DNA of 64,000 nt from Desulfoluna limicola (GCF_021654575.1 NZ_AP024488.1:4115501-4179500), one strand, 5' to 3'; shown: positions 34,326 to 43,655, numbered from the stretch's first letter. Translations and numbers: made by a program. The notes: generated from the letters alone by a model not told the origin.

Positions 34326-34425
34326 CAACGAGGTGGGGGCACCTCAAAACCCTAAGGCGAATGCTTCGAGCCCTCGTTCCTCGGACACGTCACATTCGCT
34401 GACGGGCTGCGCCCGTGGGGTTGAG
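34326..34425. repeat. Type B repeat, reversed
   Basis: GAGGTGGGGGCACCTC, then GCGAATGC...loop CCTCGTTCCTCG...CACATTCGC, then ACGGGCTGCGCCCGT. It is upstream of the DUF362 gene. Confidence 0.8.
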
Positions 34426-34479
34426 ATTACGAAACCTTAGCCACAGCTCTTAAAAACTTGTGGGTGAACTTGAACAATC

Positions 34480-34601
34480 ACCACCTTTGGAGGCGGGCGC
34501 AGCCCGCAGCGACGGCACTTTGGATTTTTCCTGAGGAACGAAGGAAAAATCCAAAGTGCCACCTGGGGTGCAGGGGATCATCCCCTGCCCGCCGGAGGCA
34601 T
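34480..34601. repeat. Type B repeat with perfect 18-bp variant stem
   Basis: GCGGGCGCAGCCCGC, then arms 34514-34531 and 34543-34560 that pair perfectly over 18 bp around TGAGGAACGAA, then CAGGGGATCATCCCCTG and GCCGGAGGC. The stem sequence (GGCACTTTGGATTTTTCC) is unrelated to other copies, but the loop is the same. Confidence 0.9.
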
Positions 34602-34819
34602 TCTTTGCTTTCCTTTCAACAACTTTCCCCCCTCCATTGACTGTCCTGTTGCTCCCCCCATATCGAAATGGTAGTATTGTCCGGCCTATTGATGTATATC
34701 GCACCAAAGTATTGACGTGTTCGATGGCACACGGTGCCTGATCCGTAATGCATGGAGCAGAAAGACTCCATCCCCTGACCAACACCTGAAAAAACCGCTC
34801 CCAGAAAGGATGTTCCGCC

Positions 34820-35980
34820 ATGATGAAACGCATCGTCTTCTGCCTGGCTCTGCTTTGCGCCCTCTCGTCAGCCCACGCCGCTCCCTGGAATGAGACCCTT
34901 GAAAAAGCGCGGGGAAAAGTCGTTTACTTTAACGCATGGGGAGGCAGCAAAGAGATCAATGACTATATCCGCTGGGCGGGACGCGAGGTGGAAAAGCAGT
35001 ACGGGATTCGGGTGGTCCATGTAAAGGTCACCGACATTTCAGACATTGTCAATCGTATCCTGGCGGAAAAGGTCGCAGGAAAAAACACAGGCGGTACCGT
35101 TGACATGATGTGGATCAACGGAGAAAATTTCAAAACCATGAAAGAAGCCGGACTGCTCCACGGCCCCTTTACTGCGACCCTGCCCAACTTCGCCCTTGTA
35201 AACCGTGAGAAACTTCAAATCGACGAAGACTTCACCGTCCCCGTGGACGGACTGGAAGCCCCATGGGGCGTGGGGCAGCTTAACTTTATCTACGATGCGG
35301 ACCGAACCCCCAAGCCTCCCAGAGACGCAAAAGCGCTCCTCGCCTTCGCGCAGAAGAACCCGGGCCGCGTCACCTACCCCATGCCCCCCCAGTTCCACGG
35401 CTCCTCCTTCCTCAAACAGATCCTCCTGGAGTTGGCACCCGATCAGGCCCCCCTGTACAAGCCCGTTTCCGAGGCAGACCTCGCTGCCGTCACCACCCCC
35501 TTATGGACATGGCTCGACGCCCTCCATCCCGTGGCATGGCGCAAGGCCAAGGCATTTCCCACGGGCAGCTCCCAGATGGTGCAGCTCCTGGACGACGGGG
35601 AGATCGACCTGGCCATCAGCTTCAACCCCCAGGATGCCGCTGCCAAAGCCCGGAAAGGCCTGCTCCCCGAAGCAGCCCGCTCCCTGGTCTTTGATATCGG
35701 CGCCCTCACCAACAGCCACTTCCTGGCCATCCCGTACAACAGCGATGCCAAAGCAGCCGCCAAGGTGATGATCAACTTCCTCATGTCCCCCGAAGCCCAG
35801 GCCCGAAAAGCCGACACCGATATCTGGGGCGACCCCACTGTCCTCAATGTCGCCAAACTGACGCCCGCCCAGCAGGCACTCTTCAAAAGCGCCCCCGAAC
35901 TTGAAAAAAGCGTGGCCGAACCCCACCCCTCCTGGATGACGGCAATTGAAAAAGAGTGGAAGAAACGATACGGGCATTGA
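34820..35980 (+). CDS. ynjB: ABC transporter binding protein YnjB-like
   Basis: A 386-residue periplasmic protein of the COG4134/YnjB group. Signal peptide residues 1-20 end at AHAA. The mature part begins GKVVYFNAWGGSKEINDYIR and keeps MWINGENF and GLEAPWGVGQLNFIYD, characteristic of YnjB. The substrate is unknown also in E. coli. AAAGGA lies before an ATGATG start. The permease and ATPase genes follow, as in E. coli ynjBCD, but a repeat separates ynjB from ynjC. Confidence 0.88.
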   Translation: MMKRIVFCLALLCALSSAHAAPWNETLEKARGKVVYFNAWGGSKEINDYIRWAGREVEKQYGIRVVHVKVTDISDIVNRILAEKVAGKNTGGTVDMMWINGENFKTMKEAGLLHGPFTATLPNFALVNREKLQIDEDFTVPVDGLEAPWGVGQLNFIYDADRTPKPPRDAKALLAFAQKNPGRVTYPMPPQFHGSSFLKQILLELAPDQAPLYKPVSEADLAAVTTPLWTWLDALHPVAWRKAKAFPTGSSQMVQLLDDGEIDLAISFNPQDAAAKARKGLLPEAARSLVFDIGALTNSHFLAIPYNSDAKAAAKVMINFLMSPEAQARKADTDIWGDPTVLNVAKLTPAQQALFKSAPELEKSVAEPHPSWMTAIEKEWKKRYGH

Positions 35981-35994
35981 TGGGCTGAAAACAC

Positions 35995-36290
35995 CTGCCT
36001 CCGGCGGCGAGGTGAGCCACCTCGAAAGCGGGTTGCCATTGCGCTTCGCCCTCGTGCCTCGGGGCAAATCACAATGGCTTTTGATACGGTCTCGTCTCTC
36101 AAACTCAAACGGCTTTAATTTGAATGGCTCCAGCCATAAAAGAGGCGATTCAAATGAAGCCACCCAAATCATTATCCACGGGCAGAGCCCGTCAGCGAAT
36201 GTGATCGGCCCGAGGAACGAAGGCCGGGAGCATTCGCAACCTGGGGTCAAGGGGGTTCCCCCCCTTGCCGCCGGAGGCTTTTTTTACCTT
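35995..36290. repeat. Two type B repeats between ynjB and ynjC
   Basis: A reversed copy at about 35998-36082 (GCCTCCGGCGGC, loop CCTCGTGCCTCGG) and a forward copy at about 36178-36278 (GGGCAGAGCCC, stem around CGAGGAACGAA, AAGGGGGTTCCCCCCCTT, GCCGCCGGAGGC) split an operon that is compact in E. coli. Confidence 0.85.
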
Positions 36291-36314
36291 TTACTTTTCC
36301 AACGGACCCTTTTG

Positions 36315-37967
36315 ATGCTGCGGTTTTTTCCTGTCCTTGTCTCTGTGTTCTGCCTCGGCCCTCTGGCGTTTGGCCTGGCGGGCGTTGTCATTCCCGCCCT
36401 GGGTGCCAATCCGGTGACGGGTGAGCTGCGGTTTGGGGTGTCCGCTTTTCGTCTGCTTTGGGCCGAACCGGGACTTGGCAGGAGCGTGCTTCTGACCCTT
36501 GGAACGGGAGGCGGGGCAACGCTTCTGTCACTGAGTCTTGCCCTTCTCGTGGTCACCTTCACCTGGAGCAGCCGGTGGTGGGTCTGGATCAGGCGGGCGC
36601 TGCCCCCGGTCCTCTCCCTGCCCCATGTGGCCTTTGCCATCGGGTTTGCCTTTCTTGTCTCCCCCAGCGGATGGTTGGCACGATTTGTCACCCCGGGACT
36701 CACGGGGTGGAGCCGGCCCCCGGACTGGCAGATCGTTCAGGACCCCTTTGGTCTCTGCCTGACCCTTGCCCTGGCATTTAAAGAGACGCCTTTTCTCATC
36801 CTCATGTGCATGGCCGCCCTCTCCCAGATTGATGTGGACCGCCAACTATGGCTGGGGCGCAGTTTGGGGTACCGCCCCCACCGGGTGTGGTGGAAGCTCC
36901 TCATCCCCCAGCTCTACCCGCTGATCCGCCTGCCCCTTTTTGCCGCCATGGCCTACAGCTTATCGGTGGTGGACATGGCCATGCTCTTGGGGCCCAACAG
37001 ACCACCCACCCTTGCCGTCCTGGTCTTCGACTGGTTCCGGGATCCGGAACTGACTCTTATTCCTCGAGCCGCAGCAGGGGCCCTTCTGCTTCTGGTGCTG
37101 ACTCTTTGCCTCATGGGGCTCTGGGTGGCAGGCGAGCGCCTTCTGTTTGCCCTGCTGCGCAAAAACCACGTCAACGGGCGAAGGGGAACGCCGAGCTATC
37201 TATTCAAGGGCCTCGCACGAATCTCGGTTCCCATGGGTTTTCTTGTCACCCTTCTGGTTTTTGCCGCCCTCCTGCTCTGGAGCGTGACAGTGAGGTGGCG
37301 TTTCCCGGACGCCTTTCCCACCCGCATGGCTTTTGGAAACTGGGGGTCCGAGCTGCCTTATGCCTTGAGACCCATGGGGTTCTCCATCTTTGTGGCTGGT
37401 ATCTCGAGTTTCCTGGCCTCATTTCTTGTCATCGGCAGCCTGGAACACCAGAATGACAGCGGCAACCATTGGCCCCTATGGCTTATGGCTCTTCCCATCC
37501 TGCTGCCCCAACTCCCCATGGTCTTCGGGATTCAGGTGGCGGCCCTGAAGTCGGGGATTTCTTCGTCCCTCTTTCTTGTGATGTGGGGGCACCTTCTTTT
37601 TGTCTTCCCCTACATCTGGCTCTGCCTGCACGGCAACTACCTTGCCTTTGACCAGCGATACACCACGGTGGGGCTTGCCATGGGCCAATCGCCCCTGGCA
37701 TGCTTCTTTAAAATAAAACTGCCCATGCTGCTTCGGCCCATTCTCTTCTCCTGGGCTGTGGGGTTTTCCGTCTCCATCGCCCAGTTCCTGCCGACCCTGA
37801 TGCTCGGAGGCGGGCGCATCCCCACCATCACCACCGAAGCGGTTGCCATCGGAAGCGGTGTGGACAGAAGGCTTGCCGCCATCTACGCCCTGATCCAACT
37901 CACCCTGCCGGCCCTGGCTTACGCTGCGGCGCTCATCGTTCCACGATTGAAACGAGGTACCCCATGA
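36315..37967 (+). CDS. ynjC: ABC transporter permease YnjC-like
   Basis: A 550-residue inner-membrane protein with two BPD-transport permease halves, about 12 helices. EAA-like loops occur at GRSLGYRPHRVWWKLLIPQL and VGLAMGQSPLACFFKIKLPM. E. coli YnjC has the same double-permease layout. The ATG at 36315 begins a clean first helix (LRFFPVLVSVFCLGPLAFGL); no good ribosome site is seen, perhaps because repeat DNA lies just upstream. Its stop overlaps the ynjD start by 4 bp (ATGA). Confidence 0.88.
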   Translation: MLRFFPVLVSVFCLGPLAFGLAGVVIPALGANPVTGELRFGVSAFRLLWAEPGLGRSVLLTLGTGGGATLLSLSLALLVVTFTWSSRWWVWIRRALPPVLSLPHVAFAIGFAFLVSPSGWLARFVTPGLTGWSRPPDWQIVQDPFGLCLTLALAFKETPFLILMCMAALSQIDVDRQLWLGRSLGYRPHRVWWKLLIPQLYPLIRLPLFAAMAYSLSVVDMAMLLGPNRPPTLAVLVFDWFRDPELTLIPRAAAGALLLLVLTLCLMGLWVAGERLLFALLRKNHVNGRRGTPSYLFKGLARISVPMGFLVTLLVFAALLLWSVTVRWRFPDAFPTRMAFGNWGSELPYALRPMGFSIFVAGISSFLASFLVIGSLEHQNDSGNHWPLWLMALPILLPQLPMVFGIQVAALKSGISSSLFLVMWGHLLFVFPYIWLCLHGNYLAFDQRYTTVGLAMGQSPLACFFKIKLPMLLRPILFSWAVGFSVSIAQFLPTLMLGGGRIPTITTEAVAIGSGVDRRLAAIYALIQLTLPALAYAAALIVPRLKRGTP

Positions 37968-38596
37968 CGCTCGAACTCGCCGTATCCAACCTCTCCATAC
38001 AAAACGGTGCCTATCGCCTCTGCGAAGACCTCAGCTTTTCGGTAGCTCCACAGGAAGTGGTCACCATCATGGGCCCCTCCGGCAGTGGAAAGTCCACCAT
38101 CCTGAGCTGGATCTCCGGGGCCCTGGGGCCGGATTTCAAGGCGTCCGGTACCGTGAGCCTCGGCGGCCGCACCCTCACCGGCCTCCCCATCGAAAAGCGG
38201 GGCATCGCCATCCTCTTTCAGGACGACCTCCTCTTTCCCCACATGACGGTCCTTGAAAACCTCCTCTTCGCCCTGCCCGCCGGAGAGCGAAAAGCAAGGA
38301 AAAAGGAAGCGACCCAAGTCCTGGCCGACCTGGGTCTCAACGAGCTGAAGAACAGGCGACCCAAGGCCCTTTCCGGCGGACAGAAGGCCCGCATCAGCCT
38401 CATGCGCGCCCTGTTGAGCCGTCCCGATGCCGTGCTGCTGGACGAGCCCTTCTCCAAACTCGACAAACCCCTTCGGAAAAGCTTTCGAGCCTTTGTCTTC
38501 GAAACGATCCGCACCATGGGCATCCCGGCCATCCTCGTGACCCACGACGAAGACGACATCCCCGAAGACGGGCGCCTCATTCGCCTTGATGAGTGA
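37964..38596 (+). CDS. ynjD: ABC transporter ATP-binding protein YnjD-like
   Basis: A 210-residue ATPase with Walker [10 protein letters not shown] (about 37-45), the signature LSGGQKAR, Walker B AVLLDEPFSKLD and the H-loop VTHDEDD. Length and ISGALGPDFKASGTVSLGGR match YnjD. Translationally coupled to ynjC by a 4-bp overlap. It energises the YnjBC importer. Confidence 0.92.
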   Translation: MTLELAVSNLSIQNGAYRLCEDLSFSVAPQEVVTIMGPSGSGKSTILSWISGALGPDFKASGTVSLGGRTLTGLPIEKRGIAILFQDDLLFPHMTVLENLLFALPAGERKARKKEATQVLADLGLNELKNRRPKALSGGQKARISLMRALLSRPDAVLLDEPFSKLDKPLRKSFRAFVFETIRTMGIPAILVTHDEDDIPEDGRLIRLDE

Positions 38597-38608
38597 TAAA
38601 AGGCCTTT

Positions 38609-38790
38609 GCCTCCGGCGGCCCTGCCGGGGGCCAAACTTTTGAAAAGTTTGACAAACAGATCTTAAGGGTTCTTCGCCTGCATCACCGATGTTGGCAAAC
38701 CATATGATTCTGGTTTTACGAGTATGCCGGAAAGTTTTTGCGGAGCTTTTTTCAAAAAGCGACCCGCCGGAGGCATAGCTGAATAGCTAC
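38609..38790. repeat. Type A repeat with CCGGAAAGTTTTTGCGG module
   Basis: Starts GCCTCCGGCGGCCCTGCCGG and ends CCGCCGGAGGCATAGCTGAA then TAGCTAC. The right part carries the module CCGGAAAGTTTTTGCGGAGC then TTTTTTCAAAAAGCGACCCGC, also seen at about 46850-46900 and, in diverged form, near 45090 and 53727. Confidence 0.85.
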
Positions 38791-38833
38791 GACAAACGTA
38801 TGATTCATTGAGTATATTTGGACGGGAGAAGAA

Positions 38834-39502
38834 ATGCTGGATCGATGGAGTGCAAACTGGGTGAAAAGACCCTTGGAATGGATGGCTGCCCCCCTTGCAG
38901 CAAGGGGAGTCACGGCGGATCGTGTAACGGTGGCTGGCTTTGCCATCGGGCTTCTGGCCGTGCCCGCCCTGGCCATGGGGTGGTACGGGATTGCCTTGGG
39001 GTTGATTATTGCGAACCGCATCGCAGACGGCATCGACGGGGTGCTGGCAAGGCGGTCAGGGGCCACCGATGCCGGGGGGTTTCTGGATATCGTCCTTGAT
39101 TTTATCTTCTACTCGGCGGTGGTGGTGGGGTTTGCCTTTGCAGACCCGGAGAGAAACGCCCTTCCGGCGGTGACTCTTATCTTCGCCTTTATGGGGACCG
39201 GTTCCAGTTTTCTGGGGTTTGCCGTCATGGCGGAAAAACGGGGGCTCACCAGCCCTGTGTATCCCACGAAATCCATCTACTATCTCAGCGGCCTCACCGA
39301 AGGGACAGAGACCATCGCCTTTTATGTGGCCGCTTGCCTTTTCCCCCACGCCTTTCCGTGGCTGGCCCTTCTGTTTGCCGGCGCCTGCGGGGTGACAACG
39401 GCGATTCGGGTCATCACCGGCTACCAGACCCTGTCAACGCCCAGCATACCCGGATTGACAGGCGAATCGGCCCCATTGCCCCGAAAGGCGAAAAGCAAAT
39501 GA
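38834..39502 (+). CDS. ynjF: CDP-alcohol phosphatidyltransferase YnjF-like
   Basis: A 222-residue membrane enzyme with the CDP-alcohol transferase motif DG-x2-AR-x8-G-x3-D-x3-D (DGVLARRSGATDAGGFLDIV then LD, about residues 69-90). All motif aspartates are present. It would transfer a phosphoalcohol from a CDP-linked donor at the inner membrane. It directly follows ynjBCD, matching E. coli ynjF, so the association is conserved across distant phyla, though ynjE is missing. The start follows GGGAGAAGAA. Confidence 0.88.
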   Translation: MLDRWSANWVKRPLEWMAAPLAARGVTADRVTVAGFAIGLLAVPALAMGWYGIALGLIIANRIADGIDGVLARRSGATDAGGFLDIVLDFIFYSAVVVGFAFADPERNALPAVTLIFAFMGTGSSFLGFAVMAEKRGLTSPVYPTKSIYYLSGLTEGTETIAFYVAACLFPHAFPWLALLFAGACGVTTAIRVITGYQTLSTPSIPGLTGESAPLPRKAKSK

Positions 39503-39526
39503 ATGCCTGATATGGCAAAGCATGCC

Positions 39527-39625
39527 GGCGGCAAGGTGTGCCACCTTGAAGGCGGGTTGCGAATGCTCCAACCCTCGTTCCTCGGGTTGTCACATTCGCT
39601 GACGGGCTGTGCCCGTGAACAACCG
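39527..39625. repeat. Type B repeat, reversed
   Basis: CGGCAAGGTGTGCCACCTTG, GCGAATGC...loop CCTCGTTCCTCGG...CACATTCGC, ACGGGCTGTGCCCGT. It lies between converging ynjF and EamA genes. Confidence 0.8.
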
Positions 39626-39729
39626 CTTAGTTTTTTTTAAACCTTCGTCGTGCAGCCCGAAGGGCGCTTCGTGCTCTTCGGGGTTTATGCCCGCCCATAT
39701 CATGAAGGTATCTGAAGTCCCTGTCTGCA

Positions 39730-40644
39730 TCACCCCTTCACGGTCAGGACACCGATGGATAACATCACCAGGGCCGCTCCGACCATCTGGACAGGGGTCA
39801 GAGCCTCTCCGATAAAGGCCCAGGCGATGAGCCCGGCAAAGATCGGCTCGGTGGTGGCCGTGATGGAGGCGTTGACGGAGCTGACCTGTTTAATCCCCAC
39901 CACGTAGAGAAGAAAGGGAATCACCGTCCCTAAAAGACCCACGTACATCCCCCAGAAAAGAAATGAGGGGTCGGCGCACTTGCTGATAAAGGCAAAGGGG
40001 GGCTCCACAATGTTCCAGATGGCAGCAGACACCAGAAACGCATAAAAGGTAATGGTCTTCGGATCGTACCGCCGCATCAGACGCTCGCCCAGGATGGAGT
40101 AGACGGCAAAGCTTAAGGCCGCAGCCAGGCCGCCACCGAGTCCGAGCAAATCCAGTTCGGCAAAATTGAAATCATAGGCTCCAGAGACAAAATAACACCC
40201 GATAACGGTCCCCGTAATCGTCACGGCGGAGAGAACACTCGGCCTCTTTGTTCCAAAAGCCAGGGCCCAGAGAAAGATGAAGACCGGTGCCATGTACTGC
40301 ATCAAAATTGCCACCGCCACGTGGACGCGACTGATGGCAAACATATACGTGTACTGAACCATGGCCATGCCGAAAAAACCCAGGGCAATAATGCGCGGAA
40401 GATCCCTTTTTTCTACGTGGAAAAGCCCCGGTCGGCTCACGGCAAGCCACAGCCCAATGATGATCGCGGCCATGGTGGCCCGCATCTGTACCAGCCCTGC
40501 CGGTGTCACGCCCAGGAGAAACAGGTGCTTGGCTGCCGTCCCAGAGGAGGCCCAGCAAAGGGCTGCCACCAGAATAATCAGGGTCCCCCTGGCCTTTTGG
40601 CCCGGGGTGGGGTGGGAGCCGCCAACATCGCCTTCGTTCGTCAT
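39730..40644 (-). CDS. EamA/DMT-family transporter
   Basis: A 304-residue protein with ten predicted helices in two EamA repeats (ILVAALCWASSGTAAKHLF at the N-terminus, LLGTVIPFLLYVVGIKQVS in the second). Such proteins usually export metabolites or amino acids at the inner membrane. The ATG at 40644 follows AAGGAATTTGG; the longer frame to 40734 reads through repeat DNA. The substrate is not predictable. Confidence 0.9.
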   Translation of the reverse strand: MTNEGDVGGSHPTPGQKARGTLIILVAALCWASSGTAAKHLFLLGVTPAGLVQMRATMAAIIIGLWLAVSRPGLFHVEKRDLPRIIALGFFGMAMVQYTYMFAISRVHVAVAILMQYMAPVFIFLWALAFGTKRPSVLSAVTITGTVIGCYFVSGAYDFNFAELDLLGLGGGLAAALSFAVYSILGERLMRRYDPKTITFYAFLVSAAIWNIVEPPFAFISKCADPSFLFWGMYVGLLGTVIPFLLYVVGIKQVSSVNASITATTEPIFAGLIAWAFIGEALTPVQMVGAALVMLSIGVLTVKG

Positions 40645-40682
40645 GTCCAAATTCCTTCGTATCATCCATAAAGAGCCACAAA

Positions 40683-40735
40683 AAAGGGCTCCGGCGGCAA
40701 GGTGTGCCACCTTGAAAGCTGATTGCGGAGGCACT
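40683..40735. repeat. Partial repeat copy
   Basis: CTCCGGCGGCAAGGTGTGCC then ACCTTGAAAGC and a GCGGAGGC fragment: a truncated member of the superfamily upstream of the EamA gene. Confidence 0.6.
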
Positions 40736-40921
40736 ATTGAGTTGATTCGTTGCTTCCACCATGGCTTTTACGACCGTATCCGTTTTTGCACAAGCATCGA
40801 TTATGGTGTACCATAAGCGGTCGTGTATTTTCACCTGTGACGCATGTGCCCACGGCCAGCTTCTCCTGCGGCCTTCGACTAGTGCCGCGTCACCGTTCCA
40901 ACCGAAAGACCCGGAGTGATC

Positions 40922-41803
40922 ATGAAGCGTGTTGTAATTTCCCTCATCGTCGTCACCGCATTGTCTGCCGCACTCTATATTGGCTCCCAACAGGTTCATC
41001 GCTGGAAAAGTTCGTCGGTGGAACAGGCCGTTCAACAAGAGCAGGAACGTTGGATGGTGGATGTGGAGAAGCTCAAGGATGAAGTCAAGGACCTGCGGGA
41101 TGAGCTTTACAGTGAAACCAAAATGGAGACACACGAACAGAAGGTAAGCGAGATTTTGGGAACCCCTGAAGGGATTGCCTCGGCCACCGACACCCCCGGC
41201 TGCATGGATTCAGAGGCCCGCCTCCTCTCCTTTTTTGACTACCTGAACAAAAAATACCCGGCCGACACGACGCCCCTGACCCGTTTTCAAAGCGCCATGT
41301 CACGGCTCGCGTCCGCCCCCCCGGAGATTATGGAAAAGGACCTCGACACCCTCGCCCTTTTCCGAAACATCGCTCACCTCTACCGCACCCTTGGTGCCCA
41401 GGACCTCCTTGCCTTCAGGCGATGGGTTGAGCTTGAGCCCGATGCCGTGGAAGCGTTTCTTCCCGATCTTTACAAGGTCATGATGGACGGCACCTGCACC
41501 CAGGTGGTTCCCGCGGACTGCACCCGCGAGGTGGCCACCCACTACGCCACCTACTTCCTGAATACTCTGGCCGGCCGAAGCTACCTTCTCCGGCGAAGCT
41601 CCCGATACCGGATTCTGGCCACCTATTACTCCGTGCTGGTCCTTCACCAGGCCAATCTTTCCGGCACCAACCTTTATGGCGTGGACATCCACCCTCAGTT
41701 GGAGCGGCTCCAGAGCGAAATTGCACTTTACAAAGGGCTGGCAAGAAAGACGCAGTATTTAGCCTCCCTTGAAGAGATCAACACACACTACCGAAACAGA
41801 TAG
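40922..41803 (+). CDS. Membrane-anchored coiled-coil protein, unknown
   Basis: A 293-residue protein. Residues 4-22 form an N-terminal helix or signal anchor (RVVISLIVVTALSAALYIGS). Residues 30-70 are a heptad-rich coiled coil (EQAVQQEQERWMVDVEKLKD). A helical domain follows with four Cys (one near 97, then CTQVVPADCTRE) and a LARKTQYLASLEEINTHYRN end. I recognise no family. GGAG sits 5 nt before 40922. It is a single gene flanked by repeats and probably faces the periplasm. Confidence 0.8.
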   Translation: MKRVVISLIVVTALSAALYIGSQQVHRWKSSSVEQAVQQEQERWMVDVEKLKDEVKDLRDELYSETKMETHEQKVSEILGTPEGIASATDTPGCMDSEARLLSFFDYLNKKYPADTTPLTRFQSAMSRLASAPPEIMEKDLDTLALFRNIAHLYRTLGAQDLLAFRRWVELEPDAVEAFLPDLYKVMMDGTCTQVVPADCTREVATHYATYFLNTLAGRSYLLRRSSRYRILATYYSVLVLHQANLSGTNLYGVDIHPQLERLQSEIALYKGLARKTQYLASLEEINTHYRNR

Positions 41804-42129
41804 CCATCAACACTGGCCACGTAAAGGGCGCCCAGGCGACGTCTGGCAGACAGCGTGGTACGGTTCACCCTTGCTGAACCGCATGTTCCTGCTTCGAGGC
41901 CAGATTGATTTACACGCCGGTCGATCCACCGGCTACCATTCACTTAGGGCGCAGGAGATAACAAACAGACACCCTAAAACACATGCCGCTGCGCGTTGCC
42001 TCGAGTAACGAGAGGCAACGCGCAGCGGCAATCTGCTTTCAAGGTGGCTCACCTTGCCACCGGGGGCATCGTTTTTTGTCTGTTTTCTTTTTTCTCCGCC
42101 CCTTTAAAACCTGAAGCGGATTAGGGATC
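41804..42129. repeat. Spacer with type B repeat, perfect 18-bp stem
   Basis: The arms 41985-42002 and 42012-42029 pair perfectly around GAGTAACGA; then comes CAAGGTGGCTCACCTTG and a CCACCGGGGGC end at 42067. The stem (GCCGCTGCGCGTTGCCTC) again differs from all other copies. The part before 41980 shows nothing. Confidence 0.85.
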
Positions 42130-42978
42130 ATGAGAGAGCTCTTACGATACGAAAACAACGGAATCCTGGTATCCAAAACACCCGTCACCCTTTCCGACGG
42201 CGTGACCCTTACCTTGTATGATTTCAAAAAAAATGACGAAAATGACAAGCCGGTCCTTCTCTTTGTGGCGGGCTGGCTGTCGGCCCTCTCCGGCTGGCTT
42301 GAGGTCCTGGACGAGATCACACCCCACTACCGGGTCATCTACATGGAGTCCCGCGAAAAACGCAGTGCAAGGCTCCCTGCCGGGCGACTCCCCAGGTTTG
42401 ACATCGACCGCCTGGCCGATGACATCACCGAGGTGGCTGCAGAGCTCGTCCCCGAGCACACCCCTCTCTATGTGGCGGGGAGCTCTCTGGGCTCCACGGC
42501 GATCATCCGGACCCTGGCGCGGGGACGACTCTCCCCGGTCGCCTCATTTCTCATCTCTCCGGTCACGGCCTTTCGCTTTCCCGCATGGGGCAATTTCATC
42601 ATCAAGTACATTCCCGCCTCCTTTTTCACGGTGATCCGCTACCTTATCGTCTGGTACCTGGTAAACTTCCGTGTGGACAAAAAAAAGGAACCTGAGCAGG
42701 CAAAAAAATACACGAACACGGTGATGGATGCCGAACCGACGCGCCTGAAAGCCAATGCAGGCGCTTTAAGCGGCCACACGGTGTGGGAGGATCTGCCTCA
42801 GGTCAAAAGCCCTGTGGTGGTGATTGGGGCCTCTTCAGACAAACTGCACGGCCTGGAAGAGATCACGAGGATGGTAAAACTGATGCCCGAAGCACGGGTG
42901 GAGATCATGGGAAGCAACAAAGAGACCCACAGCGGCCGGGCCGGTAGCTTCATTGCCGAGGGAATGGGGGCGGCTTAG
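42130..42978 (+). CDS. Alpha/beta hydrolase
   Basis: A 282-residue alpha/beta hydrolase-fold protein. The oxyanion region is FVAGWLSALSGW (about 41-52), the nucleophile elbow is AGSSLGS (Ser about 119), and a catalytic-type His is in KETHSGR near the C-terminus. The segment PASFFTVIRYLIVWYLVNFR (about 168-187) is hydrophobic and may touch the membrane or cover the active site. Substrate unknown; esterase or lipase-like activity is a guess from the fold. It stands alone between repeats. Confidence 0.82.
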   Translation: MRELLRYENNGILVSKTPVTLSDGVTLTLYDFKKNDENDKPVLLFVAGWLSALSGWLEVLDEITPHYRVIYMESREKRSARLPAGRLPRFDIDRLADDITEVAAELVPEHTPLYVAGSSLGSTAIIRTLARGRLSPVASFLISPVTAFRFPAWGNFIIKYIPASFFTVIRYLIVWYLVNFRVDKKKEPEQAKKYTNTVMDAEPTRLKANAGALSGHTVWEDLPQVKSPVVVIGASSDKLHGLEEITRMVKLMPEARVEIMGSNKETHSGRAGSFIAEGMGAA

Positions 42979-42989
42979 GCTCGAAAATG

Positions 42990-43124
42990 GCCTCCGGCGG
43001 CCAAACGTTTGCCTGATCTGAAAGGACGGGTTAAACAAACAGGTCTAAAAAGGGTGTCCGTGTTTGATGCCTGCTTTCAAGGTGCTCTAAGTTACAGTGG
43101 CTTCGCCACCCTTGCCGCCGGTAC
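42990..43124. repeat. Type A repeat, shortened
   Basis: GCCTCCGGCGGCCAAACGTT then TGCCTGATC at left and GTGGCTTCGCCACCCTTGCC then GCCGG at right. The left palindrome CCCTGCCGGGGG is lost. Confidence 0.75.
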
Positions 43125-43140
43125 ATGCCGAACCATAAAA

Positions 43141-43172
43141 AAAAGGGGGGACATCATGATGTCCCCCCTTTT
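43141..43172. terminator. Palindromic bidirectional terminator
   Basis: A 32-bp perfect palindrome (AAAAGGGGGGACATCA followed by its complement) ending in TTTT on both strands. It serves the converging hydrolase and tatA genes. Confidence 0.9.
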
Positions 43173-43261
43173 CAAAGCATAATCTAACGTTCGAGGCCTT
43201 CGTGCAACGTCACGGACCGGTTTATAACTCAAGAACCGACGTGCCAAGTCCTCTGTACGCC

Positions 43262-43453
43262 TCAGGCGTCGTCCTTCTTGTCATCTTTCTTCTCATCAGC
43301 GATTTTCTCGTTTTCGGTCTCAGAGACGGACTTCTTGAAGTTACGAATGCCTTTTCCGATACCGGAGCCGATCTCGGGAAGTCGGCCGGCGCCAAAAATA
43401 ATGAGAATGATGATAAGGATGATGGTGAGTTCCATCGGACCAAGTCCAAACAT
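43262..43453 (-). CDS. tatA: Twin-arginine translocase TatA-family protein
   Basis: A 63-residue protein: short N-terminus, one helix ([20 protein letters not shown]), amphipathic helix ([16 protein letters not shown]) and a charged tail. The FG hinge is present. The ATG at 43453 has AAGGGGGAA upstream and gives the standard TatA N-terminus ([10 protein letters not shown]). Neither tatC nor tatB is in the window. It would form the Tat pore for folded exported proteins such as the DUF362 protein. TatA versus TatE cannot be told apart. Confidence 0.93.
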   Translation of the reverse strand: MFGLGPMELTIILIIILIIFGAGRLPEIGSGIGKGIRNFKKSVSETENEKIADEKKDDKKDDA

Positions 43454-43655
43454 CTGTTCCCCCTTCATGCAAAGGTGTCTGTTTCAATCTCGGCGAAATA
43501 CGCTGAACATTTTTTTCGACGGCCAGGCCTTCGGCTCCGCCAACCGAAAAAAGCCCATGATATCTATGCGTAACTCCATATGATACCATACAAGTCACAC
43601 CAGGCGCCATCATCTCACCGACAACGATCGGATCACCGTCACCACGCCTTACCGA

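Noticed and set aside
34480..34601. CRISPR-like array
   Set aside because: Repeats here are dispersed across 60 kb, palindromic and not regularly spaced, and no cas gene is present.
34720..34745. Sigma-54 promoter before ynjB (GGCACACGGTGC)
   Set aside because: GG and GC are 8 nt apart, not 10.
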